Shown here: piece after piece, positions 1 to 11,935 of the stretch
Layout of the letters: every line of letters starts with the position of its first letter
How positions within the stretch are numbered: the stretch's first letter is position 1
Assembly (NCBI RefSeq): GCF_905163445.1
Contig: NC_053183.1
Coordinates: forward strand, 10,788,001 to 10,852,000
Length of the DNA stretch: 64,000 bases
Source of the DNA: Pararge aegeria
Lineage: Eukaryota; Arthropoda; Insecta; Lepidoptera; Nymphalidae
Reading direction: 5' to 3'
Translations under genes and position numbers: made by a program
Notes under the pieces: model-generated
What the model saw: the letters and a program-made list of their open reading frames with translations, nothing else
Database searches by the model: none
Told to the model about the DNA's origin: nothing

Positions 1-270
1 CACTTTGCTCGTTAATTAGAATCCTATAGGTACTCGTGATAATGGGATAATGATGTTAGGGATTCACGATAAAATAGGATGAGTACGTCTATATTTTCTG
101 CTTAATGGAACCCTCTGTGGCTTAGGGACATGACCTTAATAATTCGCTATGTGGTTTTGATGTGATACCTACGTGCCTCAGCTGGAGCTGAATTTTCCAG
201 CTCTGAAATATAGATTCATTTAGATTTGAATTTTTTTTTTTGAATATTTTAATATTATTTATTATTTATT

Positions 271-385
271 AGTTTTATATGACTGCCGTACCCCTAACGG
301 GTTAGCCTATTACCACCTTAGACTGCATCATCACTTACCAAGTGCATTCAAAGGCTACCTTGTAGAGGAATAAAATAAATAAGAA
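271..385 (+). repeat. SINE family S1, 3' fragment
   Basis: This is the 3' portion of an abundant tRNA-derived SINE, called S1 here. It has the conserved block 'ggttagcctattaccacctt', then 'agactgcatcatcactta', and ends near 'gaggaataaaataaat'. The same blocks recur at 21292-21608, 27063-27355 and 41500-41655. The tRNA-like head is missing, so this is a truncated copy. Confidence 0.75.
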
Positions 386-960
386 ACATCCATGTTTTCG
401 CTGTATCATACTGACTGCCATAGTAGGTTTATTGTGATCTTTTCGAAATTTGGCACTTTTTACGCACATTAAAATAAAAACTCTTCCTGTACACGTCTGA
501 CTTCAAAACACACAACTAAAATATATTTTTAACATCATAGTGGCTTTTAAAATGTTTATTAAAAGGACTACTAATTATTAATAACAATATGCTGCCTATC
601 TACGAAACAACTTCCAAGCCAAGACTCGAAGGCCATTTTCAGTCTAGCAATGATCATTGCTCACCAACCAATTAATCATCATCAGACCAGCTCAACAAAG
701 TCAAATATATTAGTATTCGCAAGATGAAATGTACTCGTGCTATCTTTTTCTTAACGTTCTTTGTTGACAAGGATGCCTAACTGTTACTGTACTTTTCACT
801 AAGAAGATTTTAGGTAAGACTGAATATAAATTTCTGTAGCCAAAAGACAAAAACAAAAATAGAAAGAGATCTATTCCAGAATTATAGAATTAAGAACATA
901 TTTTGAAAATCCTCTTACAAGATTTTCCCCAATTCCCTAAGAGAGTGAAGTGGGGGATTG
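386..960. other. AT-rich stretch without recognised features
   Basis: I see no open frame, RNA gene or known repeat signature here. Confidence 0.5.
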
Positions 961-972
961 AATTCTTATATC

Positions 973-1578
973 TACCTAATGAAACTGTTTGTCTTACTGT
1001 TAATATTTTTTGAAAATTTTAATCAATAATTTGTACTTAATTCTGTGGCCAATTATTACTTACTTTAATTGAATACCAACAAATACTTGATATTTTTTAC
1101 CAGGAATACATGTTACTAACGAAACCAGTAATAGAAAAGCTTTTAGAATGGATATATTATATTTCATTACAGGCAAATAATTCAAGACATTTCAAGTTCC
1201 ATCCAACGGTAGAATTGAATTTATTTCTTTCATATTGTACATCGTACGTAACCTCAATAAGGACATCATAAATATACCTATTGAAACTGTCTATCCTAAT
1301 GATAATATTTTTTGAAAATTGTAATCAATAATTTGTACTTAATTCTGTGGCCAATTATTACTTACTTTAATTGAATACCAACAAATACTTGATATTTTGT
1401 ACCAGGAAGACATGTTACTAACGAAACCAGTAATAGAAAAGCTTTTAGAATGGATATATTACATTTCATTACAGGCAAATAATTCAAGACATTTCAAGTT
1501 CCATCCAACGGTAGAATTGAATTTATTTCTTTCATATTGTATAACCGTTCGTAACCTCAATAAGGACATCATAAATAT
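973..1578 (+). repeat. 302-bp tandem duplication containing a short open frame
   Basis: Two adjacent direct copies (about 973-1274 and 1275-1578) lie 302 bases apart and agree closely, with a few substitutions and a one-base indel near the end. Each contains 'ttttttaccag' or 'ttttgtaccag', followed by an open frame with the motif MLLTKPVIEKLLEWI. In the first copy the frame stops soon after. In the second it runs on to 1705, giving about 100 codons in all. One difference inside the frame is non-synonymous (Y/D) and one is silent. I do not recognise the peptide. The pyrimidine-AG just before the frame resembles a splice acceptor, so a duplicated small exon is possible, but a duplicated piece of an unknown mobile element is equally possible. 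Confidence 0.85.
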
Positions 1579-3097
1579 AGGCCAAGGTCCTCATGCTACT
1601 TTCCCTTTGTTATCAAGGTCATACAATTGGCTTGCTTTCAGATCCCTATGGGCTACGAGTTATAAGTTTTTTATAAAATGGGTTAATATAACAAATAATT
1701 ATTGATTCAAAACATTTGTGGGTATACCGCTTATTTGTTATGTAGAGTACATGAAGTACAGATTTTTTTTTATGTGTCTATCAATCTCAGGCGTAGATGT
1801 TCATGCATCATGTGCCTGCAGTAGCACCGGCAACCATACACTTCAGATTGGAACACCGTGCTGCTTGGCGGCAGAGATAAACTTTTCCCGGTGTACGCTC
1901 TGACAGAAAAAGCTCAAGTACTTCATTGGTCTAACGCTGGCTGCAATCTTGAATGCATTGTAATAAAAGGATTTTTATTAATCTTTACAATATTAAAATC
2001 GTTTTAAACCATCGCAGAATAATAGCTGTTATGGTTAACATAAAATATATGTGGTTACTGCTTAAGTTTGCATGTGTGCGTGACATAAATAACATAACAT
2101 TATTTTATATAATTAATAACAATAAATGTCAATTAACATTAATATTAATATAAGTTAATGTTTAAATTTTGCATGTTGATGTATCAGCAGAACATGTTGG
2201 AACTTTATATCCTAAACACCAATAGTTTACCGATATTTAGCAAAATAAATATTTCATTTGATTTAATTTAATTTAGTTTCATTTCAAAGTTTATTTAATA
2301 ATTTTTTTTTATCACATATCGCTATGTAGAGATAAGGCCACCAAATTGTACTCTCTTGATATGTATTTATATCTCTGTAACTACTTTTTTTCTTTGGTGT
2401 ACAATAAAAGTGTATTCATTCATTCATTCATTCACATATTTATTTCGTACCTACTTAATGCGTTTGTGGGAATTTGAGCGTGCATTAAATTGGTGCATTT
2501 AATTGGAATAGGTCTTGAAAAATTGTTGTAGATAAAACTATTTTTCAAGACCTTATTCTTAAATTCCAAAATGAAAAGACATATCAAAAATATAGTAGGT
2601 AGGTATGTGTTGTATGTACCTATTCTTACGTGTTTACATTATGTTGATGACCATTAAAGTGTTCGTAATGAATACGGAATGGCGCTTCACAGTTTAAAGT
2701 GTGTCATCGGATCTCATTTGCCGAGGGAAATGAGCGCCGGTGTCAACGAGTGAACATCGCATCGGTACTCATTAAGGGGCGTACGTTAACCCTTTTATTA
2801 AATTAAGAATACAGAGTTTAATGAATAAACGTTTCTTTATTACTTTATATTAACATTACCAGTCGTAAATATTCATGAAATATTTAACAAACAAATAAAC
2901 TTAGTTTTTTCATAGTATTTCATGGCACAAACAGATGGCCCACCGGCCATTGTCTATATATAGATACTAAATAAGTAATATAGTAATGAGAATAACATTT
3001 ACAGAGAGTTTAATCGATCACATATGGACACTATTTTCACTTAAAAAAAAGTAGGAATAAAATAATAAATATTTCGATTATCGAAGTCAATACCGTT
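1579..3097. other. AT-rich stretch, microsatellite only
   Basis: Apart from the (ATTC)n run at 2414-2434 I recognise nothing. Short open frames at 1718-1903 and 1953-2153 show no domain or coding signature. Confidence 0.5.
2414..2434. repeat. (ATTC)n microsatellite
   Basis: Five uninterrupted ATTC units. Confidence 0.9.
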
Positions 3098-3320
3098 CCG
3101 TTGCGTGTGGTGACGGCAGATCAGAGTACAGTTGTCACCCCCCCCTCTTCTATCCGCGGGTGTCGTATGAGGCGAGGGAATATAACGGAGAGTGGGCAGC
3201 AGCGTCCTCTGTGCTCCTATTACTATCTACTGCGATCAACTTCCCGCCTGCCCAGCGTGGTGATTATGGGCAAATCCTCCAGTCGGGAGAGGCCTTTTAG
3301 TCCACGACGACGATGACGAT
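3098..3320 (+). mobile_element. non-LTR retrotransposon 3' tail ('pairs with 20218 copy')
   Basis: It contains 'tataacggagagtgggcagc' then 'agcgtcctctgtgctcc', 'atctactgcgat', and 'ggagaggccttttagtcca' before a (GAC/GAT)n end. The same order of blocks occurs at 20218-20365. In Lepidoptera such tails with a 'gatgatg' end belong to 3' ends of RTE-type LINEs; the assignment is from recalled signatures. The open frame at 3101-3316 lies inside this tail and is not a gene. Confidence 0.6.
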
Positions 3321-4460
3321 GTTATTCAAAATTCGAATTAAGAAAACTGTACAGTAGCTTTATGCTATTTTTGATTATGCAGTGAACGAGCAATCCAAAT
3401 TTTGTGATCGACGTTTAGTTTTGGTATCTTCTACGTGCCTGAAGTTAAACGAGACAAGCAACTCAAAGACGTATTGCTTTTTAATAGCTGAGGATTTACG
3501 GCGATTCCGAAACTGTACCCGGTTTTACTGTGCCGGACGTACCCGGTATGGGATATGTGGTCGCTGCCGGTAATTAATATTCTAGGCGTGAAGGAGTCAA
3601 TTTAGTTTGCAGCGTGCTTTCCAGTATTAGCAAATATTAGCATAACTTTGGTACATTGGAATAACTTTGGTATATTGGCCACATATCGCATGTGCGCTGT
3701 GCGCCGGGATCGTTTTCGGTCCCTCCAAAAGAGAAGAGAGGCCGAAGCTCTAACCCCTAGTCTATCACCTCTCTAACTTATCAAAAAACAAGGCTCCCCG
3801 TCTCACCTAACAAATAATAAGAAATAATTAAGATATTACCGAGTACTTATTAATTAAGTTTTCCTCAAGAAATAAAAATAACCTTACAAAAAAGTGGGGG
3901 TTTTAGAGTTCGTAAAGAACTCCGTAGTGAATTTCTGTTACTAATCGTTTCGTATATAGGTTCCCAAGTAGCATGAAGAGATTTTAACCCATTTGGGTTT
4001 AAAGCTAGTGCTGTTTATACAGCCACAAAAGCTTTTAATGTCTTTTATGGCTACTGCGGTCTTGTACAGCTACTATACAGCTCTAATGGCGTAGCTGTCA
4101 TGCTATGTGAGATGTAGGTAAAGCTAAGTTAGGTTAAGTAGGGTTAGATTTAGCTAAGTTCTACTGCTACTACTACATAATATTACATACTCGTAATTAT
4201 CATAGCTATAGATAATAAGATTATTTATTTAGTTTACAAAATAAACAAAGATAGAACTCCGAGACATGCGGGTGGACACCGACTTTCTAACTCTGGGCCG
4301 GTAGGTACTGAAAATGTCTATACAGAAAAATATACTTCCCAAAATACCTCACTAATTTTCACCAGAATTTTGACCAGAATTTGAACCGGTGATCCCACTA
4401 GCATAACCAATAAACCAATTAGGCATTTAGGTACAAATAATTAATAATGCTTCATTATAA
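3321..4460. other. unassigned AT-rich stretch
   Basis: There is no gene. Around 4000-4150 there are short reiterated motifs ('tacagct', 'ggttaagtagggttagatt') but no clear repeat boundaries. Confidence 0.4.
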
Positions 4461-4465
4461 TGCTT

Positions 4466-4665
4466 AATCGGTTCCTTCTGCGAAATATTACCGGAACGAT
4501 AAATCGCTTAGCGGCACGCCTTCGTCGGTAGGGCGGTATCTACCACGGCCGAAGCCTTCCACCAGACCAGACCAGAGAAAATCCAGATATTATAAATTCC
4601 CCAATTGCCCCTGCCGGGAATCGAACCCGGAACCTTCAGCTTAAAACCTAACCGCTATCAACAAG
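4466..4665 (-). repeat. SINE family S1, body and B-box region
   Basis: On the minus strand it reads 'gaaggttccgggttcgattc', which contains a canonical tRNA B box (GGTTCGATTCC), then the S1 body ('ggtctggtctggtggaaggc', 'gtgccgctaagcgattt', 'gttccggtaat'). The order matches the copies at 26462-26750 and 21292-21608. The extreme 5' head is degenerate. Confidence 0.8.
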
Positions 4666-4807
4666 GAGTAGGTATTTACAGGCACATGAGACTTGACCCC
4701 TACGCCTTAGTTCGATGGACACTTGCATGCTTTGCGAAGTATTGTTCTGTTTAAAAGCAATTGTTTTATTTACCGTCCTTTATTACTATAAAAAAAGCGT
4801 GTAAAAA

Positions 4808-4950
4808 GGTTGCTCCCAAACAAGTGCCGCACACGCATCTAGTTGAATTGATCTGTATACTGCCATAGTTCATAAAAAAACTGGTTGCTCCCACACACGT
4901 GCCGCACACGCATTTAGTTGTAATGATCTGTATAAAGCCATAGTTCCGAT
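4808..4950 (+). repeat. 75-bp tandem repeat, two units
   Basis: Two direct units start at 4808 and 4883. Both carry 'ggttgctccc', 'gtgccgcacacgcat', 'tagttg', 'tgatctgtata' and 'gccatagtt', with scattered substitutions. The function is unknown. Confidence 0.8.
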
Positions 4951-5360
4951 CTAACCTCTCGTAACCAGATAACCTCTTGCTACTGCACCAGAGTTGTCAA
5001 TTGAAACGAAACAATGCATTTGTTACTAAACTAGAGCGAAACGAGTGTCCGGGCTCTAAAGGAACCCTCGTCTTAGTCAACTGAAGTAAAATTTGTACAC
5101 CAGACGAGAGCTCTCGACGGGAACCAAATTACTTTTAGCCCCCGGGACGGGCATTGTTGCCTTATTAAGATACTTTGTAGGCGTAATTCGTCGGGGATTT
5201 CATTAAAAACATAATTAATCATATAAGGCTATTTAAGTGACAGTGGTTATAAAGCGTTGTATATTATTCATGAAAGAAACCATGAACCGAATAAAATAAT
5301 CTCTCGTTCGTTTAGTTTCAAATTATGAATATACTCGTAATTTATCATCGATAATTTGAC

Positions 5361-5812
5361 AGCCGATTGACGCAGTGGGCCTCAACCCTGCTTTCGGAGT
5401 ACAGGGTTGGGTTCGATTCTCACAACTGGAAAATATTTGAGTGATAAAGGTTTTTTAGAGTCTGGATTTCTATCTCTATATTATAAGTATTTTTGTTTGA
5501 TATTAATAAAAATATTCACAGGCACAGGGTAAGCAGATGATATAAAATGAACAAAATCTCCAGAACGACTTATAAACACTTAAGGGTAGGCTTTTTATAA
5601 TTCTTACAATGCCTTTTATTTTTAACTCTTAGTGGAGTTTTTTTTTCATTTTGTTTAATTTAACCGCTTATTTCATACCCTGTGCGTACACTGTAGGCAC
5701 GCCACTGTCATTTTAGTACCCATAAGACAAGCTACGCGTACGCGTTGGGGCTCTAGCCCCAGCTCTAGACGATGTGTATATTATCGTTGTATAATTATTT
5801 GTATTTATTTAA
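5361..5812 (+). repeat. SINE family S2, split by a MITE insertion
   Basis: A tRNA-derived SINE (S2). The head is 'agccgattgacgcagtgggc' with B box GGTTCGATTCT, followed by 'cacaactggaaaat', 'ttataagtattttt', and after the interruption 'agtacccataagacaagcta' and 'gatgtgtatattatcg'. The element is interrupted at 5519-5707 by a foldback MITE, after which the S2 sequence resumes. Intact relatives are at 12548-12800 and, reversed, at 35821-36054. Confidence 0.85.
5519..5707. mobile_element. foldback MITE with CAG..CCACTG ends (hAT-like)
   Basis: A diverged copy of the palindromic element at 57053-57246. Shared blocks include 'gcagatgatataaaatga', 'aaaatctccag', 'cttaagg.taggcttt' and the end 'ggcacgccactg'. 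The left end is degraded. The CAGTGGCG-type terminus and the 8-bp duplication at the 57 kb copy point to hAT-like mobilisation. Confidence 0.7.
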
Positions 5813-5837
5813 TTTGTTATAAAAAAAAAATTATCAT

Positions 5838-6095
5838 CGCACTTGCGGCATTATCATCATAACGCAGTCCAATTACGGATAGTAGACTTCACAAGTCTCT
5901 CAACTAAATTCAACTCTCAGGCAGGTTTCCTTAAGATGTTTTTCTTTACCGTTAAAATTAGAAAAATTTCAACTGTTTAAAAACATACATAACTACGAAA
6001 AGGTAGAGGCGTGTGCCGAGGACTGAACTCGGTCCTCCCGAAAGCGAAGCCGTAGTCTTACCCACTAGGCTAGCATCGATTTCAGTTCTAGTCGC
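5838..6095 (-). repeat. composite SINE family S3, near full length
   Basis: On the minus strand it starts 'gctagcctagtgggtaagac' (tRNA-like A box), continues through 'ggaccgagttcagtcctcgg', 'cggtaaagaaaaacatctta' and 'cctgcctgagagttgaa', and ends with the LINE-like tail 'ttgtgaagtctactatccgt' and 'atgatgataat'. This is the same order as the S3 copy split at 12371-12845. The short frames at 5958-6179 and 6013-6249 overlap this SINE and are not genes. Confidence 0.75.
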
Positions 6096-6099
6096 GACC

Positions 6100-8330
6100 T
6101 TTACTTCGTACATCACGTCGTGGTTAAATATTTTAGGTAAAATAAAAGTGACTTTTAAGTTTGGTTCTTTAACAATCAAATCGTATCATAATCGTAACAA
6201 AAATAATATGTTACGTTTAACTTTACGGTTCTGGGGTCATAAAGTTTAACGTGATAATGCATTTTCACTCATAATTTCGTTGTATTAGAGAATTACGATG
6301 CCTTAGAAACTATGTTTTCTTTATTATCGATTACCTGGGTGCTTACTGTTACTACTTCCGCTTATGGAAGTATTATTTTAATATTTATTCCTTAAATATT
6401 CTATCTATCTTGTAATGAGGCCCGTTTCAGCGGATGCACTTCGACCGTCCAGGATCTTTTGTGCTCGTTCCTTAAATATTAAGGGATGGTTAAGCCCCTT
6501 CACTATGTTTTGCTATACTTGTCTGATATTAACTCCTCATTCCGTGGGGATAATTTTTTTAAGTATATGAAGAAAAAGTGGACGTTTATTTGACAAAGTC
6601 AATAACTTTATTGTGTTTTAAACGTGACCGTTTGCCTTCGATGTAAGAATTTCTAAAGGATCACTTCTTACAATTAAAAGAAAATTACAAAAAAAATCCG
6701 ACTTGTAACTATAACAAAAAAGGAAGAATTAAATATTTTCTACAACATTTTTAAGTCAGTACCAAGTAAAATTTCGAAAATTACTAGGTATAGATCACAT
6801 ACTTAATGTACCCTTTTTAAAAATATTGTTAATTGATAACTTTCTCAATTTTTATGAGTCGGTTAAAAAGAGAATTAAATGACGGGTCGGTACAATAAAA
6901 CTGCGCATAAAGGGACATCCAGGGAGGTATACCAATATGTTTTGAAAAGCGTAATTACAAAAGGCTGTCGTATTTTAGGAAAAGGTACGCAAGGTATTAT
7001 ATTTGTCGGTTCGGAAGGCGTTTAAACCGTTTGACCTTTACACGGAGGGTAGTATATTATGTGAGTTTTGGTTGACCCAAAAGTTCTTTATCCGATAGCA
7101 AACCAAAAATACCTTACGTGAGTATCCACAACGCTCGTTCATCATGAATTCCCGATTCCTATGAAGATTAACAACGCTGCCATTGAATCATTTTGGTTAG
7201 TAGTTTTGTGCCCAATTCTCGGCACTTAATCCTATACAACGCCAATGTACAAGGCGTATTTCTCTTGTTGTATCCGTATAAAAGGATGCGGTTTCTATCT
7301 TGGAGATCTTTTTTTACCACCGATTAGTTGATGAATGTAATAGTACATCATGCAACGAGCACGATACATTGCATTTTACGGGCGTATTGGGGAACATTTT
7401 CTTATTTAAAACGTTGGACCTCATTATTAACTGTGAATAATTTCATCAAATTAAACTTTCATTTATCATAATGTCTTCATTATGTACAAAAGAATATGCA
7501 TACTATTTTTACCCGCATAAAAACTCTTTGTTGGTATCAAAAAACAATCTGTATTACCCGGTTAAATTAAAAATGGTCCATTTTCATACACATAACTTGC
7601 AGTGAGATACAGACTTAACTTAATCGGGACATCATAAATAGAACACAACACATGTACGGTATTAAGCTACCGTATTATGAGCTTTATATCGGTGTGATAA
7701 GATCCACGCGTATATTGCGATAGGAGCAATTGCGTTTGACTTGCTGCCATTTTTTAAAGAGTTCCATTGACAATATTCCCAACTCTTCATCGAATCTATA
7801 TGAAATTTAAATAGGACCATTTAGAAATATACCACCATATAAAGAAGTTATGCCTAAACAGACATAAAAAAACTAAATTGATAACCTTCTCAGTCCTCCT
7901 TGTTAAAGGAAGTCGGTTCAAACAATTAAGCTCTGAAATAATATCCGAACATTGCCTCTTTTAATCTTAAAAAAGGTTTGCGTGTAAAAATTTGGTAAGG
8001 CTATTTTTACACCGCGTTTATATTCGGATGAACAAGGAAGGAATGCTCGTTGAATGGGCCCCTCCATTTGTATATTTAACGAGTACCTACCAGCCAACCA
8101 AAAGGGCACTGTTGAAGCCCAGGTAACTGTTAACTACTATATCTGATGTGAGAAACAGTCTTCATTAAACGCTAACCCAATTAAGGCTTTGAATATTTAC
8201 GGGGTCATATATTAATTCATGTGGGTTCCTATATTCCACCGCCAGCTGTTCCACCCTGAAATGTTATAATAAAGCATGTCGCACGGATGCCAATAAACAA
8301 TTGCTCTAACCAGGTTGCTTCTTAAATTTT
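6100..8330. other. AT-rich stretch with two diverged repeat pieces
   Basis: There is no gene. Two pieces of one family are visible at 6827-6880 ('ttgataactttctcaatttt', 'agtcggttaaaaaga') and 7873-7925 ('ttgataaccttctcagtcct', 'gaagtcggttc'); a third is at 17905-17950. They resemble a common lepidopteran element end of the form 'attgagaacctcctcctttt'. The sequence between them may be the interior of one old element, but no boundaries are clear. Confidence 0.4.
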
Positions 8331-8332
8331 TT

Positions 8333-8575
8333 CTAATGACAATGTGAGATGGTGATAACAAAAAGAACACCCGGCTAAGTTTGTTGTGGGCTTCTTCTTA
8401 GACCAGGGCGCGATTGGAACCCTCGTAGCTTTAGTTTTAAGTTTACGATTGTAGTTATCGCCATCACTACTCACTGCTATGTACACATTTTGTATACAAT
8501 AACGCATCAAAAGTGCCATCTATGTGCCTATTTGAATAAAGGAATATTTGACTTTGACTTTGACTTTGACTTTGA
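8333..8575 (+). mobile_element. non-LTR 3' UTR family L2 with (TTTGAC)n tail
   Basis: It contains 'gagatggtgataacaaaaag', 'aacacccggctaagtttgtt', 'gggcttcttcttagacca', 'gcgcgattggaaccctcg', 'cgcatcaaaagtgcca', 'cctatttgaataaaggaata', then the (TTTGAC)n tail. The blocks recur in the same order at 39541-39665, 52500-52705 and 56296-56430. A 3' end with a polyadenylation-like AATAAA and a short-repeat tail indicates a 5'-truncated non-LTR retrotransposon. The clade is not determined. Confidence 0.7.
8547..8575. repeat. (TTTGAC)n tail microsatellite
   Basis: About five units forming the 3' tail of the L2 copy. Confidence 0.9.
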
Positions 8576-8599
8576 TGTTATAGACATTACAATCGGTGC

Positions 8600-8662
8600 A
8601 GTAGTTTCAGAATATCGAAATAAACAAAAAAACATATTTACACTTTATAATATTAGTATGGA
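8600..8662 (-). mobile_element. Helitron 5'-end fragment
   Basis: On the minus strand it begins 'TCCATACTAATATTATAAAG', the usual lepidopteran non-autonomous Helitron start (5'-TC). The host base before it is A, as expected. Only about 60 bases are recognisable. Confidence 0.6.
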
Positions 8663-9270
8663 TAACTTCTAAATCCCATAAATGCAGTATCGTTAGATTT
8701 TTTACACCAACCAAAGTGACAATTGATGGCTTTAAATTTTTTGGAAAAATTCAATATGGTGGAATGTATGGTGTCATTGTCAAATGAGAAAATTCGCGTA
8801 GTGTTTGGTGGTCATGTTTTTTTAATGAGTTTTTATTTTTTCCTCAGTTTTAATGGATGAGTATCGAAACGAACACTACCGTGCGTATATGCAGAATACC
8901 ATTTGACCAACCTTGTGAAAGCGTAAGTGCTGCTATGCCTGGAGAAATCACAAGAAATACCGTAGGGTACATTAAAATAGCCGTAGAAAGAATCGGCGTG
9001 AAGAACTATTGGCATGGCATCTAATGAACCCGAACTTATGAACTTACCTAATTATTTAAAATATGTGCGGAATATATTCCTAAACACTTCCTCGTAATAA
9101 ATGAGGAGTAGCTTACTCATATTGAACGATAGCCTTGAAGTTCAAAAATAATCCACTCAGTATTGGGTAGTTATAATATTCAAACACTGCGCTCGTGATT
9201 TCGATATTAAAATCCAGTAGGTACGTAAATACTTTATGCAAACCGCAAATTGTATTACGTGACAACCATA
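8663..9270. other. stretch without recognised features
   Basis: Nothing recognised. The open frame at 8833-9015 (minus) has no identifiable domain. Confidence 0.4.
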
Positions 9271-10636
9271 CAGTCAGCATCATAAATATATATTAACTAA
9301 CAAGGTTACTTTACTATTCAGTAACTGTACTCAATTGTTTAATTGCAGTGGAAAGTATACAGTATACCACCCTTTATGAAACGAATGTGCCGATAAACAT
9401 CATATAACTTACAAATAGCTGAATAATGTTGGATACTTATCCATTTAGTCGGGTGGTTTGCCCTACTTACAACGAAAACACTGATAAGCATATAATAATT
9501 ACATATGTTTAAATATGCATTGGTGAATAACTACTCTAATCGCACTGATCTTAGGGTGGCGTAAAATATACATTAGTCTTACTTACAAGAACCAAATCGT
9601 ATGCCATCACGGGAAACGGCATGACGCTTTCTTATAATGTCATCTCATGGCAGGGACGCCTAAATCTTTTGCACTTATCAATATTCTGTATTATTTTTAT
9701 TATATTCTGTTTTTATTATTATGATAATAATAACGTTTTTATTTCTACTCTATTTATTTATTTTATATAAATTTTGATTTCACATCTGTTTGTCAGTTGC
9801 GGAGTTTACGGTTAACTTTTTTGTTTATTATTTGGTATCATATAATGCCGGGCCCAGCAGGGGGATTTAATAGGCTGCTGAAATCTTTTACTTCATTCCA
9901 AATAAATCTTAAAAGTTTTTACCATGAAGCACCAAAATTCTGCATCGCACAAACATCCACAGATCCTCTTATGACATGATCGTCGTTTTCAGAGTCGAGA
10001 GAAAATTTACGATCGGTAAAACGGTCGGTTGAATAGGTTCATTAAAAATTAATCGCCGTCGGATAAGTACTCTCCCACAGAGATGGCTTTACGTTCTGTA
10101 ATTGTAATCTAATGATATCTGTCATCTGATTATATTATAATTGATGAAAGGGATTCGTAACTTAAAACACCCGTATGATAAAATATTTGTAAAATGCTAC
10201 ATTTCATTCATGGATTCTTTAGGAACTTTACATTCCAACTTTGATTAATTTCCATTATACATGTTGCATTAAACTCCAGTTCACATTCGATTTGAGGCCC
10301 CAATTCCCAGACAAAGTCTTCAAACTTTTTGGCCGTCCTGAAGTGAATTTGCGTGGCTGAAAATGTTGCAGACTACTGTGCGGCCGGTCACACCTGGTTT
10401 CGATTTTCACGTTTCAGTTTAAAGCTTAAATCGTTTACCCTATTCGTGTTGTTTTAATTAACTACTAGTATTCCCTACCTAGAGAAGTTTCGCTTTATAA
10501 ACTTTACTGTGGGAATTCAAAATCGCTCAGAATCCTAAACTTTCTCCGTCCATTTTAATATGCTATCGTGTTTGTTCAAATATTGGTAGAACGCTATAAT
10601 AATCCTGCAACATACAAATATATCTGATGCTGACTG
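9271..10636. mobile_element. possible DNA transposon with TIRs and TA flanks
   Basis: Starts with 'cagtcagcatcataaatata' and ends with 'tatctgatgctgactg', giving a 12-bp perfect terminal inverted repeat with TA on both outer sides. The interior (about 1.37 kb) has no transposase frame. A TA duplication and CAGTCAGC ends would fit a Tc1/mariner-type non-autonomous element. The match could be a chance pairing of two unrelated ends. Confidence 0.35.
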
Positions 10637-10837
10637 TACACGCGCTTTGCAATAATCAGATGTGGGGCGTTACCCTTGAATTCATTGCTCTTGGCTAACG
10701 TTTCAAAATGAAATATGGATTCATACATCAAGTCAAGAAGATATTTAGTATTAAGTTAAACCAGTTGTTCCTTGCCTGCGTTTTACTCCAAAAGTACTGA
10801 GATTACGTCACTTTCGTTTCTAGCATAGCTGTCAGCC

Positions 10838-11150
10838 TGGGCTTAACCTTTCTCATAAGAGAGACGGATTTTGAGTTTAAGCTCACCACGTAACCCCAGT
10901 GCGGGTTAATAACTATTATTATCACATGTTAGCGATATAAGTTTGAACTGATGGCTTAACGTGCTCTACGATGCAATGCAAGGGGGTTGACAACTTACTA
11001 ACTCCGTGATACTGGTAGTCTTAGATTTGCTATCACATGAATCATTCGTGGCACAGGCCTCGTCTCGTATAGGAGACACAGTTTTAGAGCATAGACCCAC
11101 CACGCTGCTCTAATGCGGGTTGGTGGTCTATCACTTTAATAGGATTCCAT
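10838..11150 (-). mobile_element. two non-LTR/SINE tail copies (S4 tail)
   Basis: Two minus-strand pieces at 10838-10910 and 11035-11150. The second reads on the minus strand 'ccaccaacccgcattagagc', 'agcgtggtgggtctatgctc', 'gtctcctatacgagacgagg', 'cctgtgccac'. The first is a diverged version of the same blocks. The same tail forms the 3' half of the S4 copies at 25282-25572 and 38063-38375. Confidence 0.65.
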
Positions 11151-11784
11151 TTTGGATTTAGTGCAAAGTGTAAGCGCCCGCCACTTACAATATTAGTGTG
11201 CATGCGGTACTCAAACTAGGCACGAGAAAGCTACTCTACGCGTGTTGAGATAGGTTTTGAAACTTCTATTGAGATGAATAATAGGTCTTTCTATGTACTT
11301 ACTTTATCGAACATGATTCCCGTCCATGCCTTTCAAGAGCGCTATTCAATAAAATCACAGATTCAAGTACCTACGATCTATTTTGAGCTCCCCGCCTCCC
11401 ACGCAATGTTGTTTTATATGTACCTAGTACCTTCTGTTTTTATACGTGTTAACCATTAAAGGGTCGCGGTCTAATGAGGTTAGATGGTAGGAGTGCGATC
11501 GTATTAATAGAATAGCTTGTCATAATCGATCAAATTTAATTTTTATACTTCACAACCTCTTATTGAAAATATAATTTATTCTAATAGATAGCTGTTCCCC
11601 GCGATGTATTATGATTATATATTTTAATAATACGATTTTGTTTCGGGTTGTGCTCTTAAGCCTTGCTTAAGATTGAATTAGTGATATTTAATAATAGAAA
11701 GAAAAATATATATAAATAAATATAAAGATGGCTAAGATAGTATGTTATTATTTAAATCCAACGGGAACGTTTCCCTGTTGCTTT
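11151..11784. other. stretch without recognised features
   Basis: No gene. 'tagctgttccccgcgatg' near 11590 may be a badly decayed Helitron 3' end belonging to the fragment that follows. Confidence 0.35.
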
Positions 11785-11935
11785 TCTGATGTATCCTATG
11801 AAATAAAAGTATCCTATGTCTATCTTCAGGATGCAAGCTATATAAGTAAAATATTTCTTCTAGATTTGTGCTGCACTACACAACACACAAACAAATAGAC
11901 ACAACATCACATATCCAATATAAGTATATAATAAG
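11785..11935 (-). mobile_element. Helitron fragment
   Basis: Plus-strand blocks 'aaaagtatcctatgtctatc', 'caggatgcaagctat', 'acacacaaacaaatagac' and the end 'aatataagtatata' match the non-autonomous Helitrons at 22047-22255 and 35737-36130, read from 3' to 5'. Confidence 0.6.
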
